Positions 33,501 through 41,385 of a stretch of DNA of 44,095 bases are shown here, in pieces. Under the pieces are notes generated by a model. The model did no database searches, had not been told where the DNA came from, and saw only the letters and a program-made list of their open reading frames with translations. Both the position numbers and the translations under genes were made by a program. Each line of letters begins with the position of its first letter. Within the stretch, counting starts at the first letter, position 1. This DNA comes from an uncultured Subdoligranulum sp. (GTDB lineage: Bacteria; Bacillota_A; Clostridia; Oscillospirales; Ruminococcaceae), in assembly GCF_937890665.1 (NCBI RefSeq), contig NZ_CALADU010000281.1:1-44095 (forward strand), given 5' to 3'.

Positions 33501-34033
33501 CCTGCGTTGATCGTCAGGTTACCCACATCGTAGGTGCCTTCTTCCAACGTGATGACATCACCATCACTGGCATTTTGCAAAGCGGTTTTCAAGCCATCCG
33601 CATCAGAAACCGTCGTGCTATTGTAAGTTTCCTGTCCTTCCGCCATCAGCGCAATTTCAGGCAGACCAGCGTCCTCGTTTCCGTTTGCATCGGAAACGAC
33701 CGCATCGTCCTCCTCACCCTCGGCAGACTCAGAATCTTCCTCCGTCTTATCCTCGGTAGACTCGGTATCGCCCTCCGTCTCGCCTTCAGCAGACTCGGTG
33801 CCTTCCTCCGTCTTGCCCTCGGTAGACTCGGCACCTTCCTTTACCTCGTCTTCCGTAGGCTCCGTCTTTTCCTCGGCAGAGGTAGATTCCGTCCCTTCTC
33901 CTTCTTTCGGCGTGCTGGTAACGACCTCAGTACCTGTGGTGGTGTCGACTTCTTCTGCAAACGCAGTTGTCGGCATCATCGCAGCCACCATGGAGACCGC
34001 TACCAGAAGGGAAAGCCACTTCTTACGTAACAT
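30587..34033 (-). CDS. Large cell-wall-anchored surface protein with beta-helix repeats
   Basis: A 1148-residue exported protein. Signal peptide residues 1-26 (cut after AFA). Residues about 27-125 are very acidic, with repeated ESTEGKTEE-like units. The next about 880 residues are repeats of the kind VDGxxYxTLxEA...VTLxxDVxLDxxLxI...LDLNGHTI, typical of right-handed parallel beta-helix surface proteins. Then come a His/Cys module with WQLCSDCGSVINEDTH and YQQCAECGYRK, an Ala/Ser/Thr linker, and a sorting signal from about 1112: IPQTSD, a hydrophobic stretch, and YKKKKEDC. The sorting motif has serine where LPxTG has glycine. A GGAGG ribosome site lies 6 bases before the ATG. Likely adhesion or glycan binding; substrate unknown. 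Confidence 0.85.
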   Translation of the reverse strand: MLRKKWLSLLVAVSMVAAMMPTTAFAEEVDTTTGTEVVTSTPKEGEGTESTSAEEKTEPTEDEVKEGAESTEGKTEEGTESAEGETEGDTESTEDKTEEDSESAEGEEDDAVVSDANGNEDAGLPEIALMAEGQETYNSTTVSDADGLKTALQNASDGDVITLEEGTYDVGNLTINAGVQIYGQGVDKTTINGSLIFKNVTSNIKVKNLTLQSDGSSNQAINVSSGCENIKVEVDSCKLAGYLFGVGVNSGAASCKLQASNIQLDNVWCGAGVSTGSGYNNEVWQFDVTESRNLAYAVQAFGAYTDGASGYDYNAYYTTVESFEADAADGQYDTPDGNGLDGSVKVPTVNDNWPAVAVVDGAYYGDLAEAIAAGEDKIVTLTDDVYLDKMLVIATSDLKLDLNGYTITAAEDFDTTKNNNHLINVTGQNVSIESGALVGTANSKHGVNVYGGSVTLKKVSVDVSAAAASATPVVVNGGNGEASVTLDGNVTLTGNGYYAVDLDKNNGQPVTLNVQKDSVVQLNGTQIGVMANSEDVTVNFGENVAVNGSSATKLFIEPTVSSVTVTGLENTNLKDTPIVGAAATVDGKDGVYYTTLQEAVDTVKTNGNTGTVRLVNDVNLGTTPVEVPAGMNLTVEGNNHTITLNNKLKPGIAAFNESTSMEGLKAGTTLVVNNVNFQGKEEVQNGHAVIVGGQGGVTVALNNCNYTNLHEAVYCNNVNDASAAKNSITINGGTFTNVAYSYSVDDGATTGARTDKHDFVVTGITEGKEPETFAVATVDGVGYKTLGDAMTAAQNAKDKTVKLLKDVQLDSMLTINQENLTLDLNGHTISASDSFAGTGNSAHLVDITADNVTIKGGTLVAGDKNNHTLNIWDADNVNVESMTVDGSKAGLGGAPIVIGGSDVDLNGKIVITTGKNSWGSINVDSTKDRNGNPKASTLDVNGAITFDGENPSNYGIYVEDKENVNDKDKMVVTFNKGASVAVTNNSKPGFVYLKFIDDVEASAEGTENVGLVSDGQDGFIKQASSSGSHHNYQWQYNADKHWQLCSDCGSVINEDTHNFQWKQDENGVGYQQCAECGYRKSATQTAAASNNATASASASASTTTNATATAAIPQTSDASNPLLWVVLLVISGSAFGGLMVYKKKKEDC

Positions 34034-34290
34034 ACACTTCCTCCTTCATCGTGTACAACAGGTACCGGATGGTCCCTCGTTTTTGAACCAACCAAAAAGC
34101 AACATACGCTGTCTTATGTACCAAATTCGTGTAATTTATATATTGCCACTATTTACCAGAAAAGTCAACACTAAACATCATTTTTCCATAAATTCTTTCC
34201 TCTTTTTTTTGCCTCGTTTTTTACCGTTTTCCTGGGATTTACTTTTTCGTTTCTACGTTTATTTTTTCTTTTTCAGCAAAAGGGGCATGA
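34034..34290. other. A/T-rich intergenic region between divergent surface-protein and feo genes
   Basis: It holds the ribosome site and leader of the surface-protein gene (minus) and T-rich sequence ahead of the feo promoter. A possible minus-strand -35 TTGACT with a poor -10 lies near 34150; I cannot call the surface-protein promoter with confidence. No gene is visible. Confidence 0.5.
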
Positions 34291-34319
34291 TTGACATTGC
34301 CTGTTAGCCGTGCTAAACT
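34291..34319 (+). promoter_or_regulatory. feo promoter with overlapping dyad (candidate iron operator)
   Basis: TTGACA (34291-34296), 17 bases, TAAACT (34314-34319). The inverted repeat TTAGC-CGT-GCTAA (34304-34316) spans the spacer and -10. Its TTAG...CTAA edges resemble DtxR/IdeR-type sites, which suits iron control of ferrous transport; the regulator itself is not in the window. Confidence 0.55.
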
Positions 34320-34348
34320 TTTTTTGCATACCCGTAGGGTATTTTGCG

Positions 34349-34369
34349 GCCTGCTAGGCAGGCAGGAGG
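34349..34369 (+). promoter_or_regulatory. Leader hairpin abutting the feo ribosome site
   Basis: GCCTGC / GCAGGC with a TAG loop (34349-34363) is directly followed by AGGAGG (34364-34369). The start codon is 12 bases further on, a long spacer. GGCAGGCAGG also allows the left arm to pair in a second register. A translational role is possible but unproven. Confidence 0.35.
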
Positions 34370-34381
34370 TTTGGAAAGTTT

Positions 34382-36763
34382 ATGACATTGGCAGAACTAA
34401 AAATCGGGCAAGATGCTTTGATCGAAGCCATTGGCGGCACCGGAGAACTGCGCCACCATTTGCTGGATATGGGGCTGACGCCCGGCACCGAAGTAACGCT
34501 GCGCAAAGTCGCTCCCATGGGGGATCCTATCGAAGTGGAACTGCGCGGTTATGAGCTGACGCTGCGCTTAGATGACGCAGCCAAAATCACCGTAGAAAAC
34601 GTACATACCACCGACCGGGCAGCACGCAGCGAAGTGCGGCACGCGGCGGTACCGCACCCCGGTGTGGGCGAGCTGGGCAAAACCGCCAGCTACCACACAC
34701 GCAAAGCCGGCCCACCCATCGCCAAAGGCGCCCCGCTGACCTTTGCTCTGGCCGGTAACCAAAACTGCGGCAAGACCACCCTCTTCAACCAACTGACCGG
34801 TTCCAACCAGCACGTGGGTAACTTTCCCGGCGTGACGGTGGACCGCAAGGACGGTACCATCCGCGGCCACAGCGAAGCCACCGTCACCGATTTGCCGGGT
34901 ATCTATTCCCTGTCGCCTTACTCCAATGAGGAGATCGTGACCCGGGATTTCATCTTACAGCAAAAGCCCAACGGCATCATCAATATCGTGGATGCCTCCA
35001 ACATTGAACGCAACCTCTATCTGACCATGCAGCTGATGGAGTTGCAGATTCCCATGGTGTTGGCCCTCAACATGATGGACGAGGTCCGCGCCAACGGTGG
35101 TACTATTCTGGTCAACCAGCTAGAAAACGACTTGGGCATCCCGGTGGTACCGATTTCGGCAGCCAAAAACGAGGGCATCGATGAGCTGATCGAACACGCC
35201 CTGCATGTAGCCCGATACCGGGAGCTGCCGGGGCGCATCGACTTCTGCACCGCCGGAGCGGACGCCAACGACCCCAAGGGTGCCGTGCACCGCTGCATCC
35301 ACGCCGTCGCCCACTTAATTGAGGACCACGCCGCCGCTGCAGGTTTACCGCTGCGGTTTGCTTCCACGAAGTTGGTGGAGGGCGACGGTCCCATTTTGGA
35401 AGCGTTGCAGCTAGACCAAAACGAAAAAGAACTGCTGGACCACACCATCACCGAACTGGAAAGCGAGACCGGACTGGACCGGGAAGCCGCTCTGGCCGAT
35501 ATGCGCTTTACCTTTATTGAAAAACTCTGTGCCGAAACGGTAGTCAAGCCCGGCGAAAGTCGGGAGCACAAACGCAGTGTCGCCATCGACGAGATTCTTA
35601 CCGGCAAGTTTACAGCTCTGCCCTGTTTTATCGGCATTATGGCGCTGGTGTTCTGGCTGACCTTCGGCGTTATCGGCGCGGTGCTCTCCGACTGGATGAC
35701 CTTGGGGATTGATGCTCTTACCGGCCTTGTGGACAGTGCCTTGACTGCCTATGGCATCAACCCGGTGGTCCATTCGCTGGTCATTGACGGCATCTTCGCC
35801 GGTGTGGGCAGTGTGCTGAGCTTCCTGCCCACCATCGTCACCTTGTTCTTCTTCCTTTCCATTCTGGAAGATACCGGCTACATGGCCCGTGTTGCCTTTG
35901 TCATGGATAACCTGCTGCGCCGCATCGGCCTTTCGGGCCGCAGCTTCGTCCCGATGCTTATCGGTTTCGGTTGTTCGGTACCGGCCATCATGGCGACCCG
36001 CACCCTCTCCAGTGACCGCGACCGCCGGATGACCATTTTGCTAACCCCCTTTATGAGCTGCTCGGCTAAGCTGCCCATCTATGCACTGTTCACCGCCACC
36101 TTCTTCGCCCCCATCTACCGGGCGCCGGTGATGATTTTTTTGTATCTCTTCGGCATCCTGTGCGGCGTGCTCTATGCACTCATCCTCAAGCACACCCGCT
36201 TCCACGGTGAGCCGGTCCCCTTTGTCATGGAATTGCCCAACTATCGCCTGCCCAGCGCCCGCAGTGTGGGGCAGTTGATTTGGGAAAAGGCGCGGGACTT
36301 TGTTCAGCGTGCTTTTACCATCATCTTTGTGGCTACCGTCATTATCTGGTTCCTGCAAACCTTTGACGCACGTCTTAATGTGGCCGCCTCCGCCGACAGC
36401 AGCCTGCTGGCCTTGATCGGTTCTTGGATTGCACCGATCTTCGCCCCGCTGGGCTTTGCGGATTGGCGGATCTCCACCGCTTTGATCACCGGCTTTACCG
36501 CCAAGGAAAGCGTTGTCTCTACCTTGACTGTTCTGCTGGGCGGCGATGCCACGGCACTACCCACGCTATTCCCGCCCTTTACCGCCATGGTCTTCCTCGT
36601 TTTCACGCTGCTGTACACTCCCTGCGTGGCTGCCATCGCCGCCGTTCGCCGAGAGATGGGCAGCACCAAGGCTGCCGTGGGGGTAGTCATTGCCCAATGT
36701 GTCATCGCTTGGGTCGTGGCCTTCTTGGTCCATTGCATCGGTCTGGTATTTGGGCTGGTCTAA
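34382..36763 (+). CDS. feoB: Ferrous iron transporter, FeoA-FeoB fusion
   Basis: A 793-residue Fe2+ uptake protein. Residues 1-75 are a FeoA-type SH3-like domain (GELRHHLLDMGLTPGTEV...VELRGYELTLR), joined by a linker of about 45 residues to FeoB. The cytoplasmic G domain has G1 GNQNCGKTT (125-133), G3 DLPGIYSL, G4 NMMD and G5 SAAKN, followed by the helical GDI-like domain. The membrane part has two Gate regions (FLPTIVTLFFFLSILEDTGYMARVAF; LIGFGCSVPAIMATRTL, with the conserved Cys) and a core, about eight or more TM helices. FeoA and FeoB are usually separate genes; here they form one chain. In G1, Gln stands where Pro is common. No FeoC is seen. Confidence 0.95.
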   Translation: MTLAELKIGQDALIEAIGGTGELRHHLLDMGLTPGTEVTLRKVAPMGDPIEVELRGYELTLRLDDAAKITVENVHTTDRAARSEVRHAAVPHPGVGELGKTASYHTRKAGPPIAKGAPLTFALAGNQNCGKTTLFNQLTGSNQHVGNFPGVTVDRKDGTIRGHSEATVTDLPGIYSLSPYSNEEIVTRDFILQQKPNGIINIVDASNIERNLYLTMQLMELQIPMVLALNMMDEVRANGGTILVNQLENDLGIPVVPISAAKNEGIDELIEHALHVARYRELPGRIDFCTAGADANDPKGAVHRCIHAVAHLIEDHAAAAGLPLRFASTKLVEGDGPILEALQLDQNEKELLDHTITELESETGLDREAALADMRFTFIEKLCAETVVKPGESREHKRSVAIDEILTGKFTALPCFIGIMALVFWLTFGVIGAVLSDWMTLGIDALTGLVDSALTAYGINPVVHSLVIDGIFAGVGSVLSFLPTIVTLFFFLSILEDTGYMARVAFVMDNLLRRIGLSGRSFVPMLIGFGCSVPAIMATRTLSSDRDRRMTILLTPFMSCSAKLPIYALFTATFFAPIYRAPVMIFLYLFGILCGVLYALILKHTRFHGEPVPFVMELPNYRLPSARSVGQLIWEKARDFVQRAFTIIFVATVIIWFLQTFDARLNVAASADSSLLALIGSWIAPIFAPLGFADWRISTALITGFTAKESVVSTLTVLLGGDATALPTLFPPFTAMVFLVFTLLYTPCVAAIAAVRREMGSTKAAVGVVIAQCVIAWVVAFLVHCIGLVFGLV

Positions 36764-36779
36764 ACCGCCTACACGTATA

Positions 36780-36826
36780 GCTATAAAAAAATCCGACGGA
36801 AATATTCCGTCGGATTTTTTTATAGC
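36780..36826. terminator. Bidirectional intrinsic terminator between feoB and the MATE gene
   Basis: Perfect 22-bp arms (36780-36801 and 36805-36826) around a three-base ATA loop, with seven A and seven T inside the stem. The stop codon of the minus-strand MATE gene (36820-36822) lies inside the right arm. Confidence 0.9.
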
Positions 36827-38160
36827 AGCCTTTTCTTGTGGCAGGTATACAGATAATAGGGGATTTCGTACAGCAGCATCACGCACCAGCCGAAGGCACA
36901 CGCCCATGCAATGCCCGTCAACCCCATGCGGGGCGCCAAAACCGCCGCCCCCAACGCGCGCAGACCCGCTTGCAGGCAAGTTCCCAAAAGTGTGGTCGTC
37001 ATCTTGCCCATACCACGGTAGAAGCCCTGAAATCCATTGGTCAAAGCCGGCAATCCGTAGAACAGCGCCATCAAGGCCAGATATTCGCTGCCCAGTGACA
37101 CCACCTGCGCTGCTCCTTCGCCTTTCACAAAAAGTGCTACCAGCGGTTCCCGCAACCACCAAGTCAGCGTTCCCACCAAGGCCCAGTAGCCCAGCTCTAG
37201 CCGCAGACCCGCTGCAAACCCCGGTCGGATGCGCTGTGGTTGGCCTGCCCCACGGTTCTGGGCGATGTAGGTGGTGATCGCACTGGCAATGCTCTGTTCC
37301 GGCGTAAAAGCGAAATCATCCACCCGGGTGACTGCATTGAAGGCCGCAATAGCCTCCACCCCCAACGCATTGACCTGCCCTTGGATCAGCACCTTGCAGA
37401 TGGGCTGCACCGCTTGCTGCAACGCCGTGATCGCGCCATATTGCAAAATACGTCCCAAGAGTTGGGGTTGGATCTTCCATTGGTTGTGCCCCGGGCAGAG
37501 CAGCGGAACCCGGCGTACTAGGTACATTGCCGCCAACAAGGCGCTGGCCGCTTCAGCCACCACGGTGGTTACAGCACTGCATACAATGCCGAAACCCATT
37601 CCGCCGATCAGTACCAGATCCAGCACCGCGTTCAGCACGGCAGAAAAAGCCAGAAAACGCAGCGGCGTTTTGGAATCCCCCACGCTTTTGAGCCCCGCCG
37701 CCAATGCATTATAAAAGAAGGTAAAGGGTGCTCCCAAAAAGGTGATTCGCAGATACACCGCTGTAATACTCAAAATGGAATCCGGCACCGCCAGTGCCTG
37801 CAAAATCCATGGTGTACACAAGATGCCTACCAGAGCCACCCCGCAGCACAGTGCCGCACCAAACAGCAGCGTGGTTGCGAGCGTTTCTCGCAGTGTATCA
37901 GTCTTATCGGCGCCAAAGGCTTCGCTCATCAGAACGCCCGCCCCAATGCAGACCCCGGTGATCGCAAGGATCACCAGATTCATAATGGGACCGGCCACCC
38001 CTTCGGCGGCCAAGGCATCCTGCCCGATGAAACGCCCCACTATGATGGAATCCACTGCGTTGTAGGCCAACTGTAACCAGTTGCCCAGCACCAGCGGCAC
38101 CGCATAGACAAAGAGGTGCCCCAGAGGGGCACCTTGTGTCATGGTACGCACGGGAAGCAC
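36820..38160 (-). CDS. MATE-family (MOP superfamily) transporter
   Basis: A 446-residue membrane protein with twelve predicted TM helices in two similar halves. Typical MATE features are LGNWLQLAYNAVDSIIVGRFIG near the start, AEGVAGPI, and in the second half FNAVTRVDDFAFTPEQSIASAITTYIAQNRGAGQ. MATE proteins exchange Na+ or H+ for drugs; MOP relatives flip lipid-linked sugars. It starts about 10 bases after the stop of the GtrII-like gene, so it is the last gene of the glycan cluster, which makes a lipid-flipping role worth considering. The start is uncertain: GTG 38160, GTG 38151 and ATG 38142 are all in frame, with AAGGGA closest to the first. Its stop overlaps the shared terminator. Confidence 0.88.
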   Translation of the reverse strand: MLPVRTMTQGAPLGHLFVYAVPLVLGNWLQLAYNAVDSIIVGRFIGQDALAAEGVAGPIMNLVILAITGVCIGAGVLMSEAFGADKTDTLRETLATTLLFGAALCCGVALVGILCTPWILQALAVPDSILSITAVYLRITFLGAPFTFFYNALAAGLKSVGDSKTPLRFLAFSAVLNAVLDLVLIGGMGFGIVCSAVTTVVAEAASALLAAMYLVRRVPLLCPGHNQWKIQPQLLGRILQYGAITALQQAVQPICKVLIQGQVNALGVEAIAAFNAVTRVDDFAFTPEQSIASAITTYIAQNRGAGQPQRIRPGFAAGLRLELGYWALVGTLTWWLREPLVALFVKGEGAAQVVSLGSEYLALMALFYGLPALTNGFQGFYRGMGKMTTTLLGTCLQAGLRALGAAVLAPRMGLTGIAWACAFGWCVMLLYEIPYYLYTCHKKRLL

Positions 38161-38170
38161 TTCCCTTCCG

Positions 38171-39757
38171 TTATTGGATCGGTGCGACTTTTACCACCAC
38201 CACACCGTCGATGGTTTGAATCGATCCTTCTTGTGGATAGACCGGCATGTTCTGGAAATCTTCGGTGGCGCAAATCTTGCGAGTTTCCTCATCACTGCAC
38301 CAATTTAATTGCAGCCCCAGTTCCTCCCAATACAAGCTATGCCAGCCGCGGCTATTGTAGGTAGGATCAAAGGAGAGCAGCCCAAACTGTACCAAATCGC
38401 TGGCTTTTTCCTGCAACGGGGAAAGGTCGTCGTACGTTCCATTTTGGGGTTGTCCCAAAATGCACACCTGCGCACCAGCTTGATAATCCGCGTTATTCTC
38501 CAACTGCACACAGATTCGATCGGCCAAATGAACGATGGTATTTTTCTGTGCCAGCATCACCATCGCATCATTGTTGATCTGCACGATATAGCCGCGCAGC
38601 AATACCAACGCGCAGAGCACTCCCAGCACTTTTGTCCAAGGCAGACGAGCAACCGATTGTCCCGCCAAAGGTTCCAGCAACGCAAGAACAAAGGGCACAA
38701 CCAAGACCAGCGAACCGGCCATCCGCAGTTCAATATGGCTGTTGGCGTTGACAATGTCTGTGCTGTTCACGGCCGCGGGCAACAGAGCCAGCAGCAAACA
38801 GGTCAGCAGGATTTCTCGTTTCCGTTTTATCCGGCGGAAGTGACCGCAAACCCCTACCAGTGCCACCAACGCCAGCGCCAGATAGGCAAGCCGCTGGCCG
38901 TAATAGTTCTGCGCAATGCTGTCCTGTACCGCAAAGTACGTTACAAAATCCCGGTATGCATGAATCAGCCCCTGCGGGATTCCCCGCAGCATCTCCAGTG
39001 GGCCGCCGGCATACGGGCTATAAAGCGACACTTGGTCATACCACAAAAAGAATTTCAGCAGTAAATAGTAGATTCCGCAGCCCAAAAGGCCCATGCCCAG
39101 CATACGCCGAAACTGACAGCCCAGTTTACTGCCATCGTAAGCACCCCGCAGCAAATTCAGCACAAGGGTCATCAAGCACAAAGCCGCTGTCACCCCGATG
39201 CTTGCCTGATACATCCCCAGAGAAATGGCCAGACAGAGTGCCCCTGCCGTCCAGCCTTGCCAGCCGGAAAGCCGCACTACCCATAAAACAGCAGCAACCG
39301 CCAAAAAGAAGGAAAAACCATAGGCAGCGCTGCAATAGTGGAAGGTCTCCACTTCTGCCACATAGGGGGCACAGGCCACCAAAATCGGCACAAGAAAACG
39401 GACCGCACGCCCGCGCAGTGCAAAGAGCTCCACCAAAAGCAGACCTGCCAACACATAAAAGAAAAGCATCAGCAGGGCGGACAGAACCGGCAGGTTGATC
39501 CCGCCGCGCAGCACGTCCATCCAACGCAGTCCCCAGCGTCCCTGTGCCGTCTCCCATCCGGGAGAGAAGTCCCACAGGTCGGCCACATACAAGCTGCCTA
39601 CATGCAAAGAATCCATATTGCGCAGTTGGTGCGCGTAAATGGGATAGTGGACCGCCGCCGCCAACAACATGGTGACCGTGAACGGCCAGCGGTTGCGGTA
39701 GCACCAGCCAAATAGGGTATCCCATTGTTTACGGATTACACTTTCAATCGCCGACAT
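38171..39757 (-). CDS. GtrII-like membrane glucosyltransferase, paralogue 2
   Basis: A 528-residue polytopic protein of the GtrII/glucosyltransferase-domain family, about ten TM helices with a soluble C-terminal tail of about 120 residues. Recognisable blocks: NMDSLHVGSLYVADLWDFSPGWE in the first outside loop, GRWGLRWMDVLRGG, CSAAYGFSFFLAV, LAISLGMYQASIGV, and IELRMAGSLVLV. The tail closes with WCSDEETRKICATEDFQNMP and PQEGSIQTIDGVVVVKV. I use ATG 39757 (AGAGG about 10 bases upstream) instead of the in-frame GTG four codons earlier. Enzymes of this family glucosylate surface polysaccharides from a polyprenyl-phosphate donor. It shares its architecture with the gene directly upstream. Confidence 0.8.
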   Translation of the reverse strand: MSAIESVIRKQWDTLFGWCYRNRWPFTVTMLLAAAVHYPIYAHQLRNMDSLHVGSLYVADLWDFSPGWETAQGRWGLRWMDVLRGGINLPVLSALLMLFFYVLAGLLLVELFALRGRAVRFLVPILVACAPYVAEVETFHYCSAAYGFSFFLAVAAVLWVVRLSGWQGWTAGALCLAISLGMYQASIGVTAALCLMTLVLNLLRGAYDGSKLGCQFRRMLGMGLLGCGIYYLLLKFFLWYDQVSLYSPYAGGPLEMLRGIPQGLIHAYRDFVTYFAVQDSIAQNYYGQRLAYLALALVALVGVCGHFRRIKRKREILLTCLLLALLPAAVNSTDIVNANSHIELRMAGSLVLVVPFVLALLEPLAGQSVARLPWTKVLGVLCALVLLRGYIVQINNDAMVMLAQKNTIVHLADRICVQLENNADYQAGAQVCILGQPQNGTYDDLSPLQEKASDLVQFGLLSFDPTYNSRGWHSLYWEELGLQLNWCSDEETRKICATEDFQNMPVYPQEGSIQTIDGVVVVKVAPIQ

Positions 39758-39804
39758 GAAAAAGAGCACCTCTTACACACAGTTCTTGCGAGACTGCCTT
39801 TCTA

Positions 39805-41385
39805 TCAGGCGATTCTCACTACCAGAACATTGTCAATCACGGCTATCGCTCCTTCTTGGGGGAAAGGCGGCATCTCCCAAAACGTTTCATTCCCCCAAAG
39901 AGCAAACACCTGTTCGGAACTGCACCACGAGATTTGTGCCCCCAATTCTTGGTCCATCAAACGAATCCAAGCATCTCTGTTATTCTCGGCATCACTCCAG
40001 AAGATGCCACTTTGAATAAGGGGGTTTGCCCTATCCCGATACGTACTGGGCGCCACCGATGGTGTACCGATAATGGCCACCGGCATTCCCTGCTGGTATT
40101 CTTCCCGTTCAACCAACTGGATCAAAATTTCCTGCCCAAGTGTTAGGGCCTGCGTCTTATCCGCCACCATCACTTGAATGTCGTTGTTGCTTTGCAGCAT
40201 ATAGCCACGCAGCAGAACAAGTGACAACAGCAAAACACCAGTTTTTTGCAGCACACCGTTCCGAATCCAAACGCCCTGCGCAAGCAATGCAACACAGAAT
40301 AATGGCACCAACGCCATGCCGCCGGCCATACGCAATGCAATTTCCGTTGTAGGGTTGATAATATCGGTCACATTGGCTGCCGCTGGCATCAGCAAGATAC
40401 AAAGCACACTGACGATACAAACCGCTGGCTTTTTGCGACAGCGGAACAGGTTGTACACGAATACTGCACTGCCCCCAAGCAGCAATATGGCATGTATCGG
40501 CCGGATAGAATAAAAGTTTTGGGCAATCTCTCTGCCAAAGAAATACTGACCAAAATCTCGATATGCCTGCAAAATACCATTTGGCAGCTGCGCCAGCAAG
40601 CCTATACCCACTTGGTTGATACCGTTAATATCAGCCAATGATGCATCATAGACTTTTAGCAATATCTGTAGTACAACTAGGTACAAGACGCCCCCAATGC
40701 CTCCCATGAGCAAAAGACGCACGAAAAGGCGTCTGAATTCCACATCGAAGGTTCCACGCTGAAACAATGTCTTAATCAGCAAAAATAGACATACAACCGC
40801 CGCTACGCCCAAACTGGATTGATAGAGTCCCAGCGAAACGGTCAAACAGAGTGCACCGAGCAGAACACTGCCCAACGAGGTTCTACTTGCCCAAAATACA
40901 GCCCAAACGGCCAAGAAAAAAGACAATGCGTAAGCTGTACTGCAATAGCGGTAAGTCTGGATATTCATGACATACTGGCTGCACAGCAGCAAAGACGCTG
41001 CGCCAAAACGAAGCCACCCACCACGCACATCCATCAAATCGCATAGTACCAACGCAGCCAGTAGGAAGAAGGCTGTTGTCAAAAGGACCGTAAGGAAATA
41101 GGGGTGCATTCCATCCGCTAAGGCATCGGTCAAACGAAGTGCCCAGCGCCCTTGTACACTCTCCCAATAAGGGATTCGTTCCCACAGATCCGCCCAATAG
41201 GGTTCTGCTGTGCAAAAAGAATCCAAATTTTCCAGCCCTTGTTGGAAAATGGGATAATATAACCCCATCGCCAACAGCAACACGCCGCCCAACACCCACT
41301 TATTGCGGTTCAGCCATGCCTGCAGCGTGCGGTTTCCTTGCTGGATTCCGCCTTCCAAGGATTCTAGAATGGCACCTGCGTTCAT
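39805..41385 (-). CDS. GtrII-like membrane glucosyltransferase, paralogue 1
   Basis: A 526-residue homologue of the following gene. It begins with a 30-residue cytoplasmic stretch before TM1; the first loop reads NLDSFCTAEPYWADLWERIPYWE, then GRWALRLTDALADG, CSTAYALSFFLAV, LTVSLGLYQSSLGV and EIALRMAGGMALV, and the tail ends WCSSEQVFALWGNETFWEMPPFPQEGAIAVIDNVLVVRIA. The acidic LDS in the first loop is the likely catalytic region, by analogy with GT-C enzymes. Its ATG overlaps the stop of the GtrB-like gene by 4 bases, so translation is coupled to the enzyme that would make its donor. Slightly more A/T-rich than paralogue 2. Confidence 0.8.
   Translation of the reverse strand: MNAGAILESLEGGIQQGNRTLQAWLNRNKWVLGGVLLLAMGLYYPIFQQGLENLDSFCTAEPYWADLWERIPYWESVQGRWALRLTDALADGMHPYFLTVLLTTAFFLLAALVLCDLMDVRGGWLRFGAASLLLCSQYVMNIQTYRYCSTAYALSFFLAVWAVFWASRTSLGSVLLGALCLTVSLGLYQSSLGVAAVVCLFLLIKTLFQRGTFDVEFRRLFVRLLLMGGIGGVLYLVVLQILLKVYDASLADINGINQVGIGLLAQLPNGILQAYRDFGQYFFGREIAQNFYSIRPIHAILLLGGSAVFVYNLFRCRKKPAVCIVSVLCILLMPAAANVTDIINPTTEIALRMAGGMALVPLFCVALLAQGVWIRNGVLQKTGVLLLSLVLLRGYMLQSNNDIQVMVADKTQALTLGQEILIQLVEREEYQQGMPVAIIGTPSVAPSTYRDRANPLIQSGIFWSDAENNRDAWIRLMDQELGAQISWCSSEQVFALWGNETFWEMPPFPQEGAIAVIDNVLVVRIA

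Noticed and set aside
32114..34030. Plus-strand frame of 638 codons opposite the large surface protein
   Set aside because: Antisense of a repetitive Thr/Asn/Val-rich gene gives long open frames by chance; no signal peptide or start signals.
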